This document shows positions 46,716-56,035 of a stretch of DNA of 64,000 nt, piece after piece; within the stretch, counting starts at the first letter, position 1; each line of letters begins with the position of its first letter. This DNA is from Glutamicibacter arilaitensis Re117 (GTDB lineage: Bacteria; Actinomycetota; Actinomycetes; Actinomycetales; Micrococcaceae): the NCBI RefSeq assembly GCF_000197735.1, contig NC_014550.1, positions 2,356,001-2,420,000 of the forward strand, read 5' to 3'. Position numbers and translations under genes: made by a program. Under the pieces are notes generated by a model. That model saw only the letters and a program-made list of their open reading frames with translations, had not been told where the DNA came from and did no database searches.

Positions 46716-47033
46716 ATGGCAGAGCGAATTGAGCTCTCGGCAAGCAAGGCAGAAGCTGAAAAGCACCAGCAGCCAGGTGGCTCGTGCGCCTGCGGAGAGC
46801 ATGATGAAACCCTCCCGGAACTCGATGTGCAGACCATCCCGCACGCCATCCGCCACGGCTCGATCTTCGGTGCCCTCGATTCACTGCGCCCAGGTGCCGG
46901 ACTGGTCATCTCGGCAACGCACAATCCCCTGCCCCTGCTCGCGCAGCTGGCTCAGCGTTCACCGGACGCGTTCGAAACCACCTACCTGACCGAAGGCCCA
47001 GATCGCTGGCGCATCAAGTTCGTTCGCAACTAG
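46716..47033 (+). CDS. DUF2249 protein, nitric-oxide/denitrification-associated
   Basis: 105 residues. The N-terminal segment carries CACGEH, followed by the DUF2249 domain: ELDVQTIPHAIRHGSIFGALDSLRPGAGLVISATHNPLPLLAQL, ending with FETTYLTEGPDRWRIKFVRN. DUF2249 proteins are often encoded near denitrification and nitric-oxide detoxification genes, and small Cys-rich extensions may bind metal. A strong AGGAGG ribosome site precedes the ATG. Divergent from the regulator-NnrS-NirK operon. Confidence 0.88.
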   Translation: MAERIELSASKAEAEKHQQPGGSCACGEHDETLPELDVQTIPHAIRHGSIFGALDSLRPGAGLVISATHNPLPLLAQLAQRSPDAFETTYLTEGPDRWRIKFVRN

Positions 47034-47040
47034 CCTTAAC

Positions 47041-47082
47041 CGAGGAAACCCCTTGGATCCATGGATCCAAGGGGTTTCCTCG
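47041..47082. terminator. Perfect-palindrome terminator
   Basis: A 42-base perfect inverted repeat with arms CGAGGAAACCCCTTGGATCC and its complement. It lies between the convergent DUF2249 and mnmA genes, immediately after the DUF2249 stop. No long T-run follows. Confidence 0.75.
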
Positions 47083-47091
47083 TTGCTATGC

Positions 47092-48228
47092 TCAGCTGAC
47101 CTTGCTGGAGTCCCATTCGCTGGAACGAGCCGAGTCGATGGTGGCCTGGCCCAGCACACGGCTGCCCTGGTAGACCACCATGGTCTGCCCAGGGGCAACA
47201 CCGCGCATGCCTTCTGGCAGGTTGACCACCAGTTCATCGTGACTCTCTGCCGAGCGTTCCATATGGGCTACGGCAGGCACCGGATCGCCGTGGGCGCGCA
47301 CCTGCACCATGCAATCGAACTTTTCTCCGGTGAAGACCTCGGAAATGGGCACACCGGCCCAGGAAATGCGGATGCCGCGCAGCTGGTCTACAGCCAGCAG
47401 TGCTTCGGGGCCGACAATGACCTTGTTCTCCTTGGGACGGATCTCCAAGACGAAACGCGGCTTGCCATCGGCCGCCGGACGGCCCAGGCGCAAGCCCTTG
47501 CGCTGGCCTACTGTGAAGGCTTGGGCGCCTTCATGCTCGCCGAGCTGATTGCCTTCGTGGTCGACAATTTCACCTGGCTTCATTTCAATGCGTTCGGCCA
47601 GCCAGCCACGGGTATCGCCATCCGGGATGAAACAGATGTCGTAGCTGTCGGGCTTGTTCGCCACGGTCAGCCCGCGGGCGGCCGCTTCGGCGCGGACCTC
47701 AGCCTTGGAAGGGGTTTCGGCCAGCGGGAACATGCAGTGCTCCAGCTGCTCGTGGGTCAGCACGCCCAAAACGTAGGACTGGTCCTTGGCCCAGTCGGCG
47801 GCGCGGTGCAGTTCCGGGTTGCCCTCGTCATCGCGCAGCACCTTGGCGTAGTGCCCGGTGCACACCGCATCAAAGCCCAGCGCCAAGGCCTTTTCCAGCA
47901 GTGCGGCGAACTTGATCTTCTCATTGCAGCGCATGCACGGGTTCGGGGTGCGCCCGGCTTCGTATTCGTCCACGAAGTCCTGGACGACGTCTTCGGCGAA
48001 GCGGTCTGAGAAATCCCAGACGTAGTACGGGATGCCCAGCTTGTCGCAGGCACGCCAAGCATCATTCGAATCTTCCAGGGTGCAGCAGCCGCGCGAGCCG
48101 GTACGCAGGGTTCCGGGCATGCGGGACAGGGCCAGGTGGACGCCGACGACGTCGTGGCCGGCTTCAACTGCGCGGGCCGCGGCTACCGCCGAGTCCACGC
48201 CTCCGGACATCGCTGCTAGTACCTTCAT
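47092..48228 (-). CDS. mnmA: MnmA, tRNA-uridine 2-sulfurtransferase
   Basis: Thiolates U34 of tRNA-Lys, -Glu and -Gln. 378 residues with the PP-loop SGGVDS at 8-13, catalytic Cys98 in NPCMRCN and the sulfur-relay Cys200 in DSYDICFIP, plus the C-terminal barrel ([11 protein letters not shown]). It takes sulfur from a cysteine desulfurase, which is encoded immediately upstream with a 4-base overlap. The iscS-mnmA pairing next to etfBA resembles the mycobacterial arrangement. Confidence 0.96.
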   Translation of the reverse strand: MKVLAAMSGGVDSAVAAARAVEAGHDVVGVHLALSRMPGTLRTGSRGCCTLEDSNDAWRACDKLGIPYYVWDFSDRFAEDVVQDFVDEYEAGRTPNPCMRCNEKIKFAALLEKALALGFDAVCTGHYAKVLRDDEGNPELHRAADWAKDQSYVLGVLTHEQLEHCMFPLAETPSKAEVRAEAAARGLTVANKPDSYDICFIPDGDTRGWLAERIEMKPGEIVDHEGNQLGEHEGAQAFTVGQRKGLRLGRPAADGKPRFVLEIRPKENKVIVGPEALLAVDQLRGIRISWAGVPISEVFTGEKFDCMVQVRAHGDPVPAVAHMERSAESHDELVVNLPEGMRGVAPGQTMVVYQGSRVLGQATIDSARSSEWDSSKVS

Positions 48229-49460
48229 CGTGTAAAACCTGTTCCTGCCGTGTGGATGCTGCTTTCATCGGCTGCCATTCCAGCCTTCTTCGCCCGAGCA
48301 TATGCTTCGGGCAAAGCCTCTAATAATGCGTCAACGTCTGCGCGCGTGGATGTATGCCCCAATGTGAAGCGTTGCACACTGCGGGCCGAACGCGCATCGC
48401 GTCCCATAGCCAGCAAAACATGCGAAGGCTGTGGAACGCCAGCGGTGCACGCCGACCCGGTGGAAGAGGCAATGCCCACCATGTCCAAACCGAACAACAG
48501 CGAATCGCCTTCGCATTCAGGGAAGGTGAAGTGCAGATTGCCCGGAAGCCGCTTGCCTTCATTGTCCTGATCCCGTGGACCGTTGAGCACGGCTTCGGGG
48601 ATCAACTCGTTGATTTTCTCTACCGCGTATTCGCGCAGTTCGCCCAGCCGGGCCGCTTCATCAGCCAGCTCGGCACGCACTGCGGTGGCAGCGGCGGCAA
48701 AACCTGCGGCCAGGGCCGCGTTCAAGGTTCCCGAACGCAGCTTGCGTTCATGCCCTCCGCCATGTTGTACCGGGGTGAGCACGACATCGCGGCGAACAAG
48801 AAGTCCGCCGATGCCCACCGGGCCACCGATCTTATGCGCGCTAATGGCCATGGTGGCCAAATTCGAGTTGGCGAAGTCGACCGCCACTGCACCAAAAGCC
48901 TGGACCGCATCGCAGTGCACCGGGATCCCGTACTTGCCGGCCAAAGCGGCAAATTCGGCAATCGGCTGGACGGTGCCCACCTCGTTATTGGCCCACATCA
49001 AGGTCGCCACAGCGATCTGCTCGTGGTGCTTGGCAAAAAGCTCTTTAGCTGCCTGCAGGTCAACGACCCCGTCTTCATCAACGGCCAGCCACAGCAAGGT
49101 GGCATTCTCGTGGTTCTGCAGCCAGGTGGCCGTATCCAAGATCGCGTGGTGCTCGATGCCGGTAAGCACGATGGCGCGGGCTTTGTCGTTGGCCGCGACG
49201 CGGTTCCAGAACAGCCCTTTGAGCGCCAGGTTATCCGATTCGGTTCCCCCGGAAGTGAAGATCAACTCGCTGGAGTGCGCCCCGGCTGCCTGCGCGATTG
49301 CTTGGCGTGAATCATCAACGACACGGTTCGCTCGGCGCCCGGCCCCGTGCAATGAGGACGGGTTTCCGGTGCGGGCGTACTGTTCGGTGATGGCAGCGAG
49401 AGCTGCTGGATTCAGATCGGTGGTTGCCGCGTGATCCAGGTATACGGCGGAAGTATTCAT
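48225..49460 (-). CDS. iscS: Cysteine desulfurase (NifS/IscS type)
   Basis: PLP enzyme that releases sulfur from cysteine as enzyme-bound persulfide. 411 residues. The N-terminus reads [13 protein letters not shown], the PLP-binding Lys is 210 in [11 protein letters not shown], and the active-site Cys is 338 in [10 protein letters not shown]. It is likely the sulfur donor for MnmA, whose gene it overlaps by 4 bases. No Fe-S scaffold gene is adjacent, so a dedicated tRNA-thiolation role is plausible (inference). Confidence 0.94.
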   Translation of the reverse strand: MNTSAVYLDHAATTDLNPAALAAITEQYARTGNPSSLHGAGRRANRVVDDSRQAIAQAAGAHSSELIFTSGGTESDNLALKGLFWNRVAANDKARAIVLTGIEHHAILDTATWLQNHENATLLWLAVDEDGVVDLQAAKELFAKHHEQIAVATLMWANNEVGTVQPIAEFAALAGKYGIPVHCDAVQAFGAVAVDFANSNLATMAISAHKIGGPVGIGGLLVRRDVVLTPVQHGGGHERKLRSGTLNAALAAGFAAAATAVRAELADEAARLGELREYAVEKINELIPEAVLNGPRDQDNEGKRLPGNLHFTFPECEGDSLLFGLDMVGIASSTGSACTAGVPQPSHVLLAMGRDARSARSVQRFTLGHTSTRADVDALLEALPEAYARAKKAGMAADESSIHTAGTGFTR

Positions 49461-49489
49461 AACTCTTCAATGGTACGGGGTTGGACACC

Positions 49490-50299
49490 CTAGTTTGAAT
49501 GGCCGATTCGTGTGAATTGGCCGACCTCGATGGCTTCGAGCTGCGGATGATTCAAGATCGCTTCAATCAGCGCCGCTGGCCCACCCAGGATGGTGCAGTC
49601 GTCAAACGGTTCGGTGGACAGCATCCACTGGTGATCCGCCGCGAAGGCCAACGCCGGCCGCTGGCGCTGGGCCCCGTCGGCGGTAGCAGCCCATTGCGGC
49701 TGCGCCAGGAACTGCGCATCGGCTTCGAACAGATGGTAGTTGCGGTAGCCGCCACCGAGCTCAAGCTGTTCTGCGTCAAGGACCTCAGGGCCGAAGGCAG
49801 GCTTCTGGGCTTCGGCGAGCGCCAGCTCGTAAACGCGCTGGTTTTCTTCTTCGCTTAACGCAGGATCAGGTTCGCGCTCAATTTGGATGCGTTCCCCACC
49901 TTCGATAAAGGCATATCCCGCCCAGAGTCCAAGCACGTATTTCTGCTCATTGGGGGTCGCCTTGATCAGCTCTGCGGCGAGCGCCTGCCATTGCTCTTCT
50001 GGAAGCTGGTCCAGTGGAAGGTCTGAGTCCACCCAAGCGTCTTCGGTGGCAGGATTGCCCTGTGCATCCAGACCGGCCACGGTTTCAAAGAGATCTGCTG
50101 CGGTAATGATGTGGTTGCGGCTTCGTGCCACGGCATCCCAACGCACCAATTGGTCATCTTCGTCAAGCGCCGGGTGCAAGATGCGCACGTAGCGTTCATA
50201 GCCATGCGGGATTTGAGCGACTACGGTACTGGGGTCAGCCGAGGCACAGGCAGCGGAGATCCATGCTCCGTGCTTAGCCGAGAGGTGTGAAAACTGCAT
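49490..50299 (-). CDS. Conserved hypothetical protein
   Basis: 269 residues, family not recognised. It is acidic, rich in Trp and aromatic residues, and has no signal peptide or membrane segment. Distinctive stretches are HGYERYVRILHPALDEDDQLVRWDAVA and YRNYHLFEADAQFL. The YERYVRILHP opening is reminiscent of a small actinobacterial family of cytosolic proteins. It is 30 bases upstream of iscS and so may be co-transcribed with iscS and mnmA. Confidence 0.8.
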   Translation of the reverse strand: MQFSHLSAKHGAWISAACASADPSTVVAQIPHGYERYVRILHPALDEDDQLVRWDAVARSRNHIITAADLFETVAGLDAQGNPATEDAWVDSDLPLDQLPEEQWQALAAELIKATPNEQKYVLGLWAGYAFIEGGERIQIEREPDPALSEEENQRVYELALAEAQKPAFGPEVLDAEQLELGGGYRNYHLFEADAQFLAQPQWAATADGAQRQRPALAFAADHQWMLSTEPFDDCTILGGPAALIEAILNHPQLEAIEVGQFTRIGHSN

Positions 50300-50411
50300 G
50301 CTCTTAGCCTAGCGAGAACACAAGGTGAATTCTGCCCTCCAGCCATGCTCAGTGGTATGAATAGAAGAAGACCTGATGACCTGCTGAATCTACCCAAGGG
50401 AGCCTTCCTCA

Positions 50412-51338
50412 ATGTTCAAGCCTGACTTCTTGGCTCCTGTCCATGAATTTTCTCAGCGCACCTTGGATTTCTCGCAGCGCATTGCCGTGATGGCAGTGAT
50501 CAACCGCACCCCGGATTCTTTCTTTGATGCCGGGTCGACCTTTGGCTTGGATGATGCGGTAGCCGCGGCCATGCGTGCCGTTGATGCAGGTGCCGATTGG
50601 GTGGATATCGGCGGGGTCCCTTTCTCTCCTGGCCCTGAGCTTCCGTGGCAGGAAGAAGCTGAGCGTATTGTGCCGGTGATCCAGCAGGTGCGTCAGCGCA
50701 GTACCGTGATCATTTCGGCAGACACCTTCCACCCGCAAGTAGCGCAGGCAGCCATCAACGCCGGCGCAGATGTCATCAACGACACCACCGGTTTTTCCTA
50801 CCCGGAGTTGGCTCGCGTGGTTGCAGCAAACAATGTCCACGTGGTCATCACCCATTCGCTGGCCGAGCCCCGGACCATTTATCCGCGCCCGCACTACGAG
50901 GATGTGGTCAAGGAAATCCGCCAGTACCTAGTCCAGAAAGTGCAGATTGCCTTGGACGCCGGTGTTGCACCGGAGAAGATCATCATTGATCCCGGTCATG
51001 ATCTGAACAAGAACACACGCCATACTCTCGATCTGACAGCCGGGTTCCAGGCCTTCGCTGACTTGGGATATCCGGCGTTGGCCGCGGTGTCGAACAAGGA
51101 CTTCATTGGAGAGACCTTGGACTTGCCCAAGAGCGAACGCATGGTCGGCTCAATGGTGGCCGCAACCATCTGCGCCATGAATGGTGCCCGCATTTTGCGG
51201 ATGCACAATATCCCGGAGTCAGTGCAGACCGTGCACCTGATCGAAGCTGCACAAGGTTGGCGGGAGCCGGCCTACCAGATTCACAACATGGGCGATGTCA
51301 ATCCTCCGGCCCATCCCGAACGCGAAGCCAGCAAGTAA
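50412..51338 (+). CDS. folP2: FolP2-type dihydropteroate synthase paralogue
   Basis: 308-residue TIM-barrel protein of the DHPS family. Motifs NRTPDSF (31-37), VDIGGVPFSPG (64-74), DTFHP, NDTTGF, DPGHDL and RMHN are recognisable. The key pABA/pterin loop, normally GGESTRPG, reads GGVPFSPG, so the Thr and Arg needed for catalysis are replaced. SRKRF reads SNKDF (227-231), keeping only the Lys. Mycobacterial FolP2 similarly lacks DHPS activity in published work. It is followed 13 bases later by a RibD-like reductase gene. Probable function unknown. Confidence 0.9.
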   Translation: MFKPDFLAPVHEFSQRTLDFSQRIAVMAVINRTPDSFFDAGSTFGLDDAVAAAMRAVDAGADWVDIGGVPFSPGPELPWQEEAERIVPVIQQVRQRSTVIISADTFHPQVAQAAINAGADVINDTTGFSYPELARVVAANNVHVVITHSLAEPRTIYPRPHYEDVVKEIRQYLVQKVQIALDAGVAPEKIIIDPGHDLNKNTRHTLDLTAGFQAFADLGYPALAAVSNKDFIGETLDLPKSERMVGSMVAATICAMNGARILRMHNIPESVQTVHLIEAAQGWREPAYQIHNMGDVNPPAHPEREASK

Positions 51339-51351
51339 AGGAATTCTCAAG

Positions 51352-52110
51352 ATGCGTGCATTGCTGCCCCACCCGGCCGATCAGGTTGATGACCGGTTCC
51401 TGCTACAGAGCTACTCCAGTGAGCAACGTCTGTTCGTGCGTTTCAACTTCGTGAGCAGCATCGATGGCAGTGCACAGGTCAATGGACTGTCAAAAGGCCT
51501 GGGTTCCCCCGCCGATGGCAGGATCTTCGCGCTCTTGCGGCGCCTTGCCAGCGTAATCCTGGTGGGCGCTGGAACGGTTCGTGCCGAAGGCTACGAAGGC
51601 CAATTGCTCGCTGACGAAGATATCAGCTGGCGCGTTGAGCAGGGCATGGCCCCGCAGCCTGTATTGGCGCTCATTTCGCGAGGACTGAACCTGGAACCGA
51701 ACGATCCGGTGTTCGTCCAGTCCCCGGTTCCGGTTTTGCTATTCACCAGCGTCAGGGTCACCAGCGAACAGCGCCAGGCATTCGGCCCGAATACAACTCT
51801 GGTGCAGGTTTCAGAAACCGAAGGTGGATGTGATCCGCAGGAAATCATTGCGTATCTGCAGGCGCAGGGGCACGGCTTCATCCATGCAGAAGGAGGCCCC
51901 CACATCTTTGGGCAGTTTGCCGCCGCCGGCGTCGTTGACTCGGCCTGCATCAGCTACTCCCCTGCCGTGGTAGCTGGAGACGGCATGCGGATTGCAGCAC
52001 ACGGCCCGCAGACGTTCCAATCCTTTGACCTGCATGCCCTCTTTGAAGAGGACAGCATGCTCTTCTGCGACTACCGGCTCAAGAAATCAGCTGGATCCCC
52101 GCAGGGATAA
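51352..52110 (+). CDS. RibD C-terminal-type pyrimidine reductase family protein
   Basis: 252 residues of the dihydrofolate reductase-like RibD C-terminal fold, with NFVSSIDGSAQVNGLSKGLGSPADGRIFALLR, then VILVGAGTVRAEGY for NADPH binding and HAEGGPHIFGQFAAAGVVD. The N-terminal deaminase of RibD is absent. It may reduce a pterin or flavin precursor; the specific substrate is unknown. ATG 51352 has GGAA 8 bases upstream and follows folP2 closely, so one operon. Its last 32 bases overlap the convergent lipid-kinase gene. Confidence 0.88.
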   Translation: MRALLPHPADQVDDRFLLQSYSSEQRLFVRFNFVSSIDGSAQVNGLSKGLGSPADGRIFALLRRLASVILVGAGTVRAEGYEGQLLADEDISWRVEQGMAPQPVLALISRGLNLEPNDPVFVQSPVPVLLFTSVRVTSEQRQAFGPNTTLVQVSETEGGCDPQEIIAYLQAQGHGFIHAEGGPHIFGQFAAAGVVDSACISYSPAVVAGDGMRIAAHGPQTFQSFDLHALFEEDSMLFCDYRLKKSAGSPQG

Positions 52111-52978
52111 CCGCTAATTCAAACGGGCCCTGCCCTACCAGTTCCCCATCGGCATAGCTTTGCTGAGTAGTTTCAACACGTGCCTGTTTCAGCTGGGCGC
52201 TGACTTTCCACGGGTGCGGTGCGCCCGTGAGGATCTTCGCCAGATGCGGCAGGACCCGCAGGATTCGAGGTCCGCGCACCATCGCCAGTTCTGCGAAACC
52301 ATCGGAGAAGTCCGCGTGCGGGAAAAGCCTGATCCCTCCACCGAGGGATTTGATATTTGCCAGGCTGGCGGCCAGGACGCTTCCACTGAATTCCATCCCG
52401 TCGGCCCGCACCTCGCTGCGGTAGCCGCGTAATTGCGGCAGGCACAAGACCAGGCCTGCAATGTACCGCAGGGCACCAAGCTGTCGCGGCAGTGCGTTGG
52501 CCTTGGCATTGACGGTAGCTTCAAATCCCCAGGAAACCGCCCCCAGCGCATAGCGGTGCGCTCCGCTGGTCTGGTCGAAGCGCAGCTCGAGTACGTCGAT
52601 GGGAGTTGTAGCGGTGGGGTTCTGGAAAAATTCCAACACCTTGGCCAGGGATTCTTCAGCGTTTGAATCCATGGTCATGCGCCAAAAGTCGTTGCCGCTT
52701 CCTGCTGGAATGATGCCAATGGGGATGGTCGTCCCGACAATGCGCTGGATGCTGTGGTGGACCAGCCCATCGCCACCGATGATCACGATGGCACGCGATG
52801 CCTTGAGCTGGTTACCCACTTGTTCCACACTGTTCACCGAGGTATCGAGCAGTTCATGGTCCAGCCCCAGCGCACTGAGCCCTTGGGCAAGCAGCTGTGC
52901 CCGGCGCATCCCTCGGCCTCGGCCTGAAGCGGGGTGGAAGATGACCCGGATTTTTCCGGCATGAACAAAAGAACTCAT
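52079..52978 (-). CDS. Diacylglycerol/lipid kinase family protein
   Basis: 299 residues of the DAGK catalytic fold. VIFHPASGRGRGMRRA opens the domain, the nucleotide-binding motif reads IIGGDGLVHHSIQ (canonical GGDGT has Leu here), and GIIPAGSGNDFWR is the substrate loop. The C-terminal beta domain ends GPFELAVIPAGIQLIS. It phosphorylates diacylglycerol or a related lipid at the membrane. Divergent from the J-domain gene. Confidence 0.9.
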   Translation of the reverse strand: MSSFVHAGKIRVIFHPASGRGRGMRRAQLLAQGLSALGLDHELLDTSVNSVEQVGNQLKASRAIVIIGGDGLVHHSIQRIVGTTIPIGIIPAGSGNDFWRMTMDSNAEESLAKVLEFFQNPTATTPIDVLELRFDQTSGAHRYALGAVSWGFEATVNAKANALPRQLGALRYIAGLVLCLPQLRGYRSEVRADGMEFSGSVLAASLANIKSLGGGIRLFPHADFSDGFAELAMVRGPRILRVLPHLAKILTGAPHPWKVSAQLKQARVETTQQSYADGELVGQGPFELAVIPAGIQLIS

Positions 52979-53094
52979 GAGAATAGAGATTACCCAGCAA
53001 CTTGGCGCTTCTACAAAGAAAACGCTGGGTTCGGTTCGCTAAACTAGGACTCACCGGCCATCTGGCCATTCCACCGAGAGGACTCTTCCGTTCA

Positions 53095-53994
53095 ATGAGC
53101 ACACCAAGCCCGTATGAAATTCTTGGTGTCGCGTCCACTGCAAGCATGGAAGAGATCAAGGTGGCTTACCGCAGGGCCGCTCGCGCGACCCACCCGGATC
53201 TCGGGGGAAGCGAAGACAAGTTCAAAGAGGTCCAACGCGCCTTCCAGCAGATCAACGATGCCGCGACTCCGCTGAGCCATGAGCAGACGTTCCAAACTCC
53301 GGGCAATGCCCCACGCGCCGGATTCAGCGCCAGGCCTTTCGACGAACGTTTACGCAAGAGCCCCCAGCAGCCCAAGGCCCAGCTGCCCACCGAATATGTT
53401 CCGCCGTTCTCCGAGGATTCCTTTGATTTGTTGGATCCCAAGATCTGTCAGCAGCGGATTCACGGAGAGCCGCGTAAGCGCGGACTGTTCTCCAACCGTG
53501 CGCGGCTATTCCGCGAAGCCCAGAGCATCAACTTGCTCTCCAAGAACCTTTTGAATGTCCTGCCGGCTGCGCGCTTGGTCAACGGCCTGCGCTCGCCTTC
53601 CTCCGGGTACTACGACCATGTGCTGTTCGCCGGTTACCGCATGGCAGTGATCAATACGATGACTTTGCCTGATGGCTACTACTCCTTCGACGGGCATGTT
53701 TTGCGTCACGGCAATAAACTGACCCAGCCGCCACAATTCTCCATCTCCGGTCTGCAACGGCAATTCATGCAGATGAACGTAGTTTCCTTCACCCTGGTGC
53801 TCTCGGCCAACGGAAATTATCATGAACCGGTCATTGAGTACCGTCGCAATGCCGATCCCACGCTTGCCTCGACGCCGAATGTGCTCAACGCGGCGGGTTT
53901 GATTCGCGAATTGAAACTCTTTTTGGGCTCTGGCCCATCGCCAAATGTCGTCGATCGTGTAGCGCTGGCACGACTGCGTGAGGCGATGTACTAA
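53095..53994 (+). CDS. J-domain (DnaJ-like) protein with unknown C-terminal domain
   Basis: 299 residues. The N-terminal J-domain (about 1-60: TPSPYEILGVASTASMEEIKVAYRRAARATHPDLGG) keeps the HPD tripeptide that activates DnaK. No Gly/Phe or zinc-finger region follows. The long C-terminal part (about 100-299, with GYRMAVINTMTLPDGYYSFDGHV) does not match a family I know and could bind a client or nucleic acid. ATG 53095 is the natural J-domain start, with AGAGGA 12 bases away. trmL follows 44 bases later. Confidence 0.85.
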   Translation: MSTPSPYEILGVASTASMEEIKVAYRRAARATHPDLGGSEDKFKEVQRAFQQINDAATPLSHEQTFQTPGNAPRAGFSARPFDERLRKSPQQPKAQLPTEYVPPFSEDSFDLLDPKICQQRIHGEPRKRGLFSNRARLFREAQSINLLSKNLLNVLPAARLVNGLRSPSSGYYDHVLFAGYRMAVINTMTLPDGYYSFDGHVLRHGNKLTQPPQFSISGLQRQFMQMNVVSFTLVLSANGNYHEPVIEYRRNADPTLASTPNVLNAAGLIRELKLFLGSGPSPNVVDRVALARLREAMY

Positions 53995-54038
53995 GTTCAA
54001 TGGCTCGAATTCCGGTTTCGAGAGCTTAAACTGGTTCA

Positions 54039-54500
54039 GTGTTTCGTATCGTTTTCAATGCCCCAGAGATCCCGGGTAATTCCGGCAACGCTATCCGACT
54101 AGCCGCCATCACCGGCGCAGAGCTGCATTTGGTGAAGCCCCTGGGCTTCAACTTCGAAGATGCCAATCTACGTCGTGCAGGTTTGGACTACCACGACCTT
54201 GCTTACGTCACCGTCCATGAGGATCTCGACGCAGCTTTTGAAGCCCTCGGTGAGGGCCGTGTCTTCGCATTCACCTCCGAAGGCAGCACCGTCTACTCGG
54301 ACATCAGCTACGAGACCAGCGACATCCTGCTCTTCGGCCGCGAATCGGTCGGCTTGAGCAGCGAAGAGAAGAAGCATCCACGGGTCACCGACCTGGTTCG
54401 CTTGCCCATGCTTCCAGGCCGTCGGTCGATGAATCTGGCTAACACCGCTTCAGTGGTTGCTTTCGAGGCTTGGCGCCAGCACGGCTTTGCCGGCGCGTAA
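54039..54500 (+). CDS. trmL: TrmL-type tRNA (cytidine/uridine-34) 2'-O-methyltransferase
   Basis: SPOUT methyltransferase, 153 residues. It starts at GTG with MFRIVFNAPEIPGNSGNAIRLAA, matching the N-PQIPQNTGN motif of TrmL. The trefoil-knot signatures LLFGRESVGLSSE and LPMLPGRRSMNLANTASVVAFEAWRQ follow. It methylates the wobble base of tRNA-Leu isoacceptors in characterised members. Probably in an operon with the J-domain gene. Confidence 0.94.
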   Translation: MFRIVFNAPEIPGNSGNAIRLAAITGAELHLVKPLGFNFEDANLRRAGLDYHDLAYVTVHEDLDAAFEALGEGRVFAFTSEGSTVYSDISYETSDILLFGRESVGLSSEEKKHPRVTDLVRLPMLPGRRSMNLANTASVVAFEAWRQHGFAGA

Positions 54501-54623
54501 AATACCAGCTCGCCAACGCCACGCATACAGCTTTACCTAATCTTTATAAAGTAGGCTCGAGTCTGTACCTGCAGTTTCCAGGTATTGAACTGTGCCGACT
54601 ACACTTCGGGAGATTCCAAGACA

Positions 54624-55181
54624 ATGAACGGTAGCCATTCTCAGCACCGCGACGAGCCCCAGGAAGAGAACCTGGGTCTAGATCTGGTGAGCCAAGTGGC
54701 CAGCAGTTCACGCGCAGCAAAGAAAAAGCCTAAGCGCTGGATCTTCGCCGTCACGGGACTCGCCATCATCGTCGTTCTAGCGGTGGTCATTTTGTCTCTG
54801 CTCAACGGGGGCACCAAGGCCTCTAAAGCTGCCGACGCCGCTGACGCCATCACGCAGACCGTTGAACTGAAGAGCGGCGGAAAAGCGGTTCTCAGCTCCT
54901 CGGAGTCTGAAAATGCCGTAGGCGTTGAACTCTCAGAACTTCCTGCTTTGGACGGTTCGGAACAGTACGTTGCTTGGGCAGTGCGTGAATCCGGCAGCAT
55001 CTCCGTCATCGTTTCCAGCACCGGTGAAGACGCCTCGGCAGGATTGACCCCAGCCGATGACGTGATTGCCCTTCACATCACCGTTGAGGGTTCTAAGATC
55101 CCGGAGGCACCATCGGCAGATGCTGAAGCCTCCGTCGACCTGCCACTGGCTGAAGATAAGGCCGCAAAAGACGAAAAGTAA
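54624..55181 (+). CDS. RskA-like C-terminal-domain membrane protein (orphan)
   Basis: 185 residues: a cytoplasmic N-terminus rich in Lys, one membrane segment (about 39-61, IFAVTGLAIIVVLAVVILSLL) and an extracytoplasmic domain whose ELPALDGSEQYVAWAVRESGSISVIVSSTG pattern resembles the anti-sigma-K (RskA) C-terminal domain. The zinc-binding anti-sigma helix of RskA is absent and no sigma gene is adjacent. A longer TTG start at 54585 exists; ATG 54624 with GGGAG upstream is preferred. The acidic tail ends EDKAAKDEK. Confidence 0.7.
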   Translation: MNGSHSQHRDEPQEENLGLDLVSQVASSSRAAKKKPKRWIFAVTGLAIIVVLAVVILSLLNGGTKASKAADAADAITQTVELKSGGKAVLSSSESENAVGVELSELPALDGSEQYVAWAVRESGSISVIVSSTGEDASAGLTPADDVIALHITVEGSKIPEAPSADAEASVDLPLAEDKAAKDEK

Positions 55182-55200
55182 TTGCTGCGACAGCTAGCCA

Positions 55201-55250
55201 AAGAGCTCGGGGCGAAGATCAATTCACGATCTTCGCCCCGAGCTCTTTTT
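55201..55250. terminator. Bidirectional terminator after the RskA-like gene
   Basis: Perfect 20-base-pair stem with arm AAGAGCTCGGGGCGAAGATC, a 7-base loop and TTTTT on the plus strand, between convergent genes. Confidence 0.94.
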
Positions 55251-55273
55251 CGGCCTAGACGCAGCTACAAAGG

Positions 55274-56035
55274 TTAGAACCCTGCGATGGTGTCGCTGGC
55301 GTTGACCGCAACCACATGGAAAGCTTCCGCAAGCTTGCCTTGGGCCAAGCCTGCACTTTGCGCATTTTCTTCACACTGCTGCAAAACATAGTTTTCCATC
55401 GCCCCAACATCCGGGTGCTGGGTGAAGTGCGAACGCAAAGCATCCATCTTCTTGTCAAAGAACTCGGTGATGTCGACGTACGCGTTTTCGCGTTCCTGCG
55501 GTGCTCCGCATAACCAGAGCCAAGGCACCTTGTAGGCTTCGAGGCCTTCTTCAGCGAGCAGCTCCGGGTAGGAGAAAGGATTTTCCACCGCAGGGTAGAT
55601 CGCGCGGGTCACCGCTTCGCCGCAGGCCAGATGATCTGGGTGGGCTGCCTGGATCCGTTCCCATTTGCGTTCCGGGTGCATGGCAATCACGATGGTCGGC
55701 TTGACTTGCCGCATCAGCCTAACGACCTTGCGCATGACATCATGGTTGGCTTCCAAGAACCCATCGCGTTCGCCCAGGAAGTGCACGGTGCTGACCCCGA
55801 CCTTGGCCGCGGCTTGCTTCTGCTCTTCATGGCGCAGCTTTGCGGTCAGTTCAGGATCACGGTCATCGAATCCACCGGCATCTCCGTCGGTCATGATGCA
55901 GTACTGCACTTCCACACCGGCAGCGGTTAAGGCCGCGACGGTACCTGCGGCACCGAAATCCAGATCATCGGGATGGGCGCCGAAGGCCAGGACACGTGCG
56001 GTGCGGGCGTTGATGAAAGGTGTTGTATCGATCAT
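55274..56035 (-). CDS. PIG-L (LmbE-like) deacetylase
   Basis: Zinc-dependent de-N-acetylase family, 253 residues. The metal-binding motif [13 protein letters not shown] is at 19-31, TDGDAGG and [11 protein letters not shown] follow, and [13 protein letters not shown] supplies the third ligand. Family members include mycothiol deacetylases (MshB, Mca), but the exact substrate here cannot be read from sequence. The start overlaps the etfA stop as ATGA, so etfB-etfA-PIG-L form one transcript. Confidence 0.9.
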   Translation of the reverse strand: MIDTTPFINARTARVLAFGAHPDDLDFGAAGTVAALTAAGVEVQYCIMTDGDAGGFDDRDPELTAKLRHEEQKQAAAKVGVSTVHFLGERDGFLEANHDVMRKVVRLMRQVKPTIVIAMHPERKWERIQAAHPDHLACGEAVTRAIYPAVENPFSYPELLAEEGLEAYKVPWLWLCGAPQERENAYVDITEFFDKKMDALRSHFTQHPDVGAMENYVLQQCEENAQSAGLAQGKLAEAFHVVAVNASDTIAGF

